A DNA stretch of 8,354 nt from positions 1-8,354 of the forward strand of contig CAZGIW010000119.1 of assembly GCA_964526285.1 (NCBI GenBank), read 5' to 3'. Source of the DNA: CAYMAZ01 sp964526285 (lineage in GTDB: Bacteria > Bacteroidota > Bacteroidia > Bacteroidales > DTU049). Shown piece after piece: positions 5,730 through 8,354 of the stretch (position 1 is the stretch's first letter; each line of letters starts with the position of its first letter). The translations under genes and the position numbers were made by a program. The notes under the pieces are model-generated. The model was not told where the DNA came from. It searched no databases and worked only from the letters and a program-made list of their open reading frames with translations.

Positions 5730-7442
5730 ATGAAAAAAATTGCTATTGTTTATGTAATCATGCTCGGTGCATTGATACAAGCTCAAACTCAAAATGTAGG
5801 CATTGGAACAACCACACCTCACAACTCAGCTTTACTGGATTTAACATCAATATCACACGGATTGCTTGTACCTCGTGTTACTCTGATTGCAGTGGGCAAT
5901 GGAACATCGCCTGTGAATGGTCCTGCAACCGGTTTACTTGTTTACAATACAGGTGGTGCACTTGCAGCTGGATTCTGGTATTGGAACGGGAGTCAATGGA
6001 CACAGATTGGAGCAGGTGGGGTAGGAGGCTGCACTACTCTTGAAGATGCATACAATTGTGGTGGTGCAGGAGCAGGAAGGACAATCACTGCCAATTCGGG
6101 TCATGTTGAAATTACAATGCCGTCAACAGCTACAAATGATGCAGCACTTGCTGTGATTTCAAACAAAGGAACACTAGCCGCTACAACAGATGCAATTTAT
6201 TGTCGTAATACAAATTATGGAACAGCTTTGTATGGAGAAAACACAAACGGAGCCAACAGAGAACCATCAGTTTGGGGGTTTTCAAATGTTACGCAAACAG
6301 ATGTAAATTATTTGCCCGGCGGAGTTTGGGGGTTTAAATCTGGAACTGGCTACGGAACCGGTGTTCTGGGACAGGCAACTGGTGGTGTTGGCACTGCAGG
6401 ATCAGGAGTTACTGGACTGGCAACCAATAACAATTTTGGAGGTGATTTCTGGTCACAAAATTTTATTGGATTACAAGCCGAAACATCATTAAATGGAACA
6501 CAGGCACTTCAGGTTGTTTCAAGCGGTGCCAGTGCTTTACAGCCAAGCATTTATTCAAGAGGATGGAGTCAGTTTCAGTGCAGTAATCATGCTTCAGGTC
6601 ATAGTGTTATTGCCAACAATCTTGCAGGTGAAGCCACATGGGCATCAAGTGCAGGTAGTTATGGTTATCTGGGAACCGCAAGTGTTGCATGGTGGTATTT
6701 ATATTATTACAATGCAACTCAAGTTTCTAAAAGAGAAGAAAAAAGAAATATAACGTATGTTGAAGACGATTTATCAGAATTTGTTATGCGAGATATAGAA
6801 AATCTCAAACCATCATTTTATAAATATAATGTTGAAATTGATGAATACATTGAAGGTCAGGAAGCGAAAGTAAGATACAATATGCATATGGGACTTATTC
6901 TTGATGAAACACCAGACTATATTCAGGGAAATTCATTTAGTGGAATTGACAATTATTCTCTCACAACCATGGCCATCACAGGTGTACAGTACAACAGAAA
7001 AAGCATTGTTCAACTGGAACAACAAGTTGAAGCAATTCAAACTCAGGTACAGGATTTTGGTATGGCCGGTTTTTCAGGAACAGAAACACGTGTAAACTAC
7101 AATAAAGACTTTAAAGGAACTGTACCTGTTGTTACAATCACTCCAACCGGACCAGCTGAAAATTATTTCATCAGCAAGCAGGATGACAAAGGATTTGTTG
7201 TGGTATCTGATAAAAACCAGGAGTTTGGATTCAACTGGATTGCTATTGGAACTGTTGCAACTGATCAAAGACAGGATGATGACATCAATATTGACCCGCA
7301 ATTACTTGACCAACTCATTGTTGATGATTCCAGAAAACAAAAAATGTATGATTGGACACGTTCAATGCAACAGGAAACAATGAAATTGCAAGGAAAAAGA
7401 GATAATCGTAACTTAATGAATACCAAAAACATAGAGGATTAA
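5730..7442 (+). CDS. Secreted tail-fibre-like surface protein with S74 (endosialidase-chaperone-like) domain
   Basis: Predicted exported, probably fibrous surface protein of 570 residues; its binding target is unknown. Residues 1-18 form a signal peptide (MKKIAIVYVIMLGALIQA). Residues about 22-93 are the N-terminal block common in Bacteroidetes surface proteins: NVGIGTTTP, SALLDLTS, GLLVPR, TGLLVYNT and GFWYWNGSQW. Residues about 100-325 are Gly/Thr/Asn-rich with recurring G-x-x-G and VWGF motifs (181-184 and 199-202), like tail-spike repeats. From NATQVSKREEKRNI (328-341) to about 420 the sequence resembles the S74 intramolecular chaperone, with LKPSFYKY, MHMGLILDE and ITGVQ, followed by a short coiled-coil-like stretch (424-440). 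The position where cleaving members have Ser-Asp reads Ser-Lys, so self-cleavage is doubtful. Unlike most S74 proteins it continues for about 130 more residues: a beta-rich segment ending FGFNWIAIG (499-507) and a charged tail. No T9SS sorting domain is seen. The next gene points the same way. Confidence 0.85.
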   Translation: MKKIAIVYVIMLGALIQAQTQNVGIGTTTPHNSALLDLTSISHGLLVPRVTLIAVGNGTSPVNGPATGLLVYNTGGALAAGFWYWNGSQWTQIGAGGVGGCTTLEDAYNCGGAGAGRTITANSGHVEITMPSTATNDAALAVISNKGTLAATTDAIYCRNTNYGTALYGENTNGANREPSVWGFSNVTQTDVNYLPGGVWGFKSGTGYGTGVLGQATGGVGTAGSGVTGLATNNNFGGDFWSQNFIGLQAETSLNGTQALQVVSSGASALQPSIYSRGWSQFQCSNHASGHSVIANNLAGEATWASSAGSYGYLGTASVAWWYLYYYNATQVSKREEKRNITYVEDDLSEFVMRDIENLKPSFYKYNVEIDEYIEGQEAKVRYNMHMGLILDETPDYIQGNSFSGIDNYSLTTMAITGVQYNRKSIVQLEQQVEAIQTQVQDFGMAGFSGTETRVNYNKDFKGTVPVVTITPTGPAENYFISKQDDKGFVVVSDKNQEFGFNWIAIGTVATDQRQDDDINIDPQLLDQLIVDDSRKQKMYDWTRSMQQETMKLQGKRDNRNLMNTKNIED

Positions 7443-7460
7443 AAAAAAATAAAATGTTAA

Positions 7461-7490
7461 AAAAATCATTATTAAAATGATTTTTCTTCT
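7461..7490 (+). terminator. Weak intrinsic terminator candidate
   Basis: AAAAATCATT (7461-7470) and AATGATTTTT (7476-7485) are perfect 10-bp inverted repeats around a 5-nt loop, 19 nt after the stop codon of the S74-domain gene and followed by a T/C-rich run. The stem holds only one G-C pair, so termination may be inefficient. By position it would end the upstream transcript before the next promoter box. Confidence 0.5.
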
Positions 7491-7510
7491 CATATTATGA
7501 TAAAGTTATT

Positions 7511-7518
7511 TATATTTG
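7511..7518 (+). promoter_or_regulatory. Putative -7 promoter box for the right-edge gene
   Basis: TATATTTG is a full match to TAnnTTTG, 36 nt from the ATG at 7554 and just after the hairpin terminator. No TTTG is found about 20 bp upstream, where the sequence is CTTCT-rich. Position and match suggest that the last gene has its own promoter. Confidence 0.5.
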
Positions 7519-7553
7519 CGATGAAATTCGATAAAAAATAATTCAGTTCAATT

Positions 7554-8354
7554 ATGATAAAAAAATTACCCCTCGTTATCATTCTATTTGCCATCGGAAA
7601 TTTTGCTACAGCCCAGGTTTTTTATAATAACGGAGCTGTTGTAAGTGCAAAACCCGGAGCGTTTATTCAGGTAAACGGAGCAGCACAAAATGCATCTGGC
7701 ACTATTACAGTTGAAGAAAATGCAGGTGTTTCAGCTGAAATGACAATTACAGGCAATTTTACCAATGATGCCACTGCCGGAGGTGATGGCATTTATAGAG
7801 TTGCTGGTAACTGGCTTAATAACAATGCGTTTAATGCCGGCACCGGAAGTGTTTATTTAGATGGAGCAGCTCAACAGGTTGGAGGCAGTGTATCAACAAG
7901 TTTCCATAATCTGATACTTGAAGGAACCGGCAATAAGACCCAGACTATTAATCAAACGGTCACAAATGTTTTAAACCTGAATGACAGAGAGTTGCTTACA
8001 GAAACATATTCGATGTTCGTAACAAACACAGACCCTGCTGCCATTGTTCGTACAACCGGATTTGTATCAAGTCTGGGCACAGGTGTTTTATCAAGAAACA
8101 CCAATACAACTTCAACTTATTTATTTCCAGTAGGTTCAAGTGTTGGCACAACAAGATATCGTCCTGTAGAAATAGCACCAACAAACACAACGGCATCAAC
8201 TTACACAGTGAGAATGGCAAATGTGGATGCCAGTTCAGAAGGATTTGACAGATCACTTGTCCCAACAGAGATTTGCAATACAAATCCCAATTTCTATCAT
8301 AGAATTAATCGTACAGTTGGAACTGCACCCATCAATATGTCAATTTATTATAAT
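7554..8354 (+). CDS. Secreted surface protein, N-terminal part (cut by window edge)
   Basis: An open frame of 267 codons without a stop runs to the last base, so only the N-terminal part is present. The product begins with a clear signal peptide (MIKKLPLVIILFAIGNFATA, then Gln21). The mature start VFYNNGAVVSAKPGAFIQVN and the following Gly/Asn/Thr-rich beta-strand sequence (GNFTNDATAGG, GSVYLDGAAQQVGG, NLILEGTGNKTQTINQ) are typical of large Bacteroidetes exported proteins, which usually end in a T9SS sorting domain. That end is outside the window, so the secretion route is inference. The segment with TYLFPVGSS and TRYRPVEI (about 199-216) is of a kind I associate with such proteins. No enzyme motif is seen. 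The start at 7554 is preferred because it directly precedes the signal peptide; an upstream ATG at 7521 is in frame but is followed by a stop after six codons. Confidence 0.8.
   Translation, partial: MIKKLPLVIILFAIGNFATAQVFYNNGAVVSAKPGAFIQVNGAAQNASGTITVEENAGVSAEMTITGNFTNDATAGGDGIYRVAGNWLNNNAFNAGTGSVYLDGAAQQVGGSVSTSFHNLILEGTGNKTQTINQTVTNVLNLNDRELLTETYSMFVTNTDPAAIVRTTGFVSSLGTGVLSRNTNTTSTYLFPVGSSVGTTRYRPVEIAPTNTTASTYTVRMANVDASSEGFDRSLVPTEICNTNPNFYHRINRTVGTAPINMSIYYN

Noticed and set aside
5730..7442. Prophage remnant, because of the tail-fibre-like S74 domain
   Set aside because: The protein has a signal peptide and the N-terminal block of Bacteroidetes surface proteins, and no capsid, tail, integrase or lysis genes surround it. 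A cellular exported protein is the simpler reading.
7996..8283. 95-codon minus-strand open frame at the right edge
   Set aside because: It is antisense to the signal-peptide-bearing surface protein frame that stays open from 7554 to the window end; the plus-strand frame is clearly the coding one.

Overview
The window looks like chromosomal DNA from a member of the Bacteroidota (Bacteroidetes). The evidence is AT-rich sequence, start codons without clear Shine-Dalgarno sequences, promoter-like TAnnTTTG (-7) boxes upstream of genes, a secreted enzyme with a type A sorting tail of the type IX secretion system (T9SS), and a surface protein with the NVGIGTTTP / GLLVPR N-terminus typical of this phylum. 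Genus and species cannot be read from it.

Layout, left to right. Positions 1-134 carry no gene I can assign. Two minus-strand genes form a likely operon with a 9-nt gap. The upstream one (1620-2915) is an E2 acyltransferase of a 2-oxo acid dehydrogenase complex. The downstream one (135-1610) is a secreted alpha/beta-hydrolase esterase with a T9SS tail. Then comes a 641-bp gene-free interval (2916-3556) packed with repeat structure: a 129-bp nested palindrome (3118-3246) flanked by short periodic repeats. The next minus-strand gene (3557-5518) encodes a membrane protein that joins a family 2 glycosyltransferase to a polyprenyl-phosphate sugar-transferase-like module whose catalytic end appears reduced. 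A 211-bp divergent region (5519-5729) holds promoter-like boxes for both directions and two operator-like palindromes.

On the plus strand, 5730-7442 encodes a large secreted tail-fibre-like protein with an S74 (endosialidase-chaperone-like) domain followed by an unusual C-terminal extension. After a weak hairpin terminator and a good -7 box, a second secreted surface protein starts at 7554 and runs off the right edge.

The genes do not form one obvious pathway. The window mixes central metabolism (E2), surface glycan synthesis (glycosyltransferase) and exported proteins. I see no convincing new defence or mobile system. The parts most worth a second look are the structured repeat block at 3072-3465, the glycosyltransferase fusion and the S74 protein.
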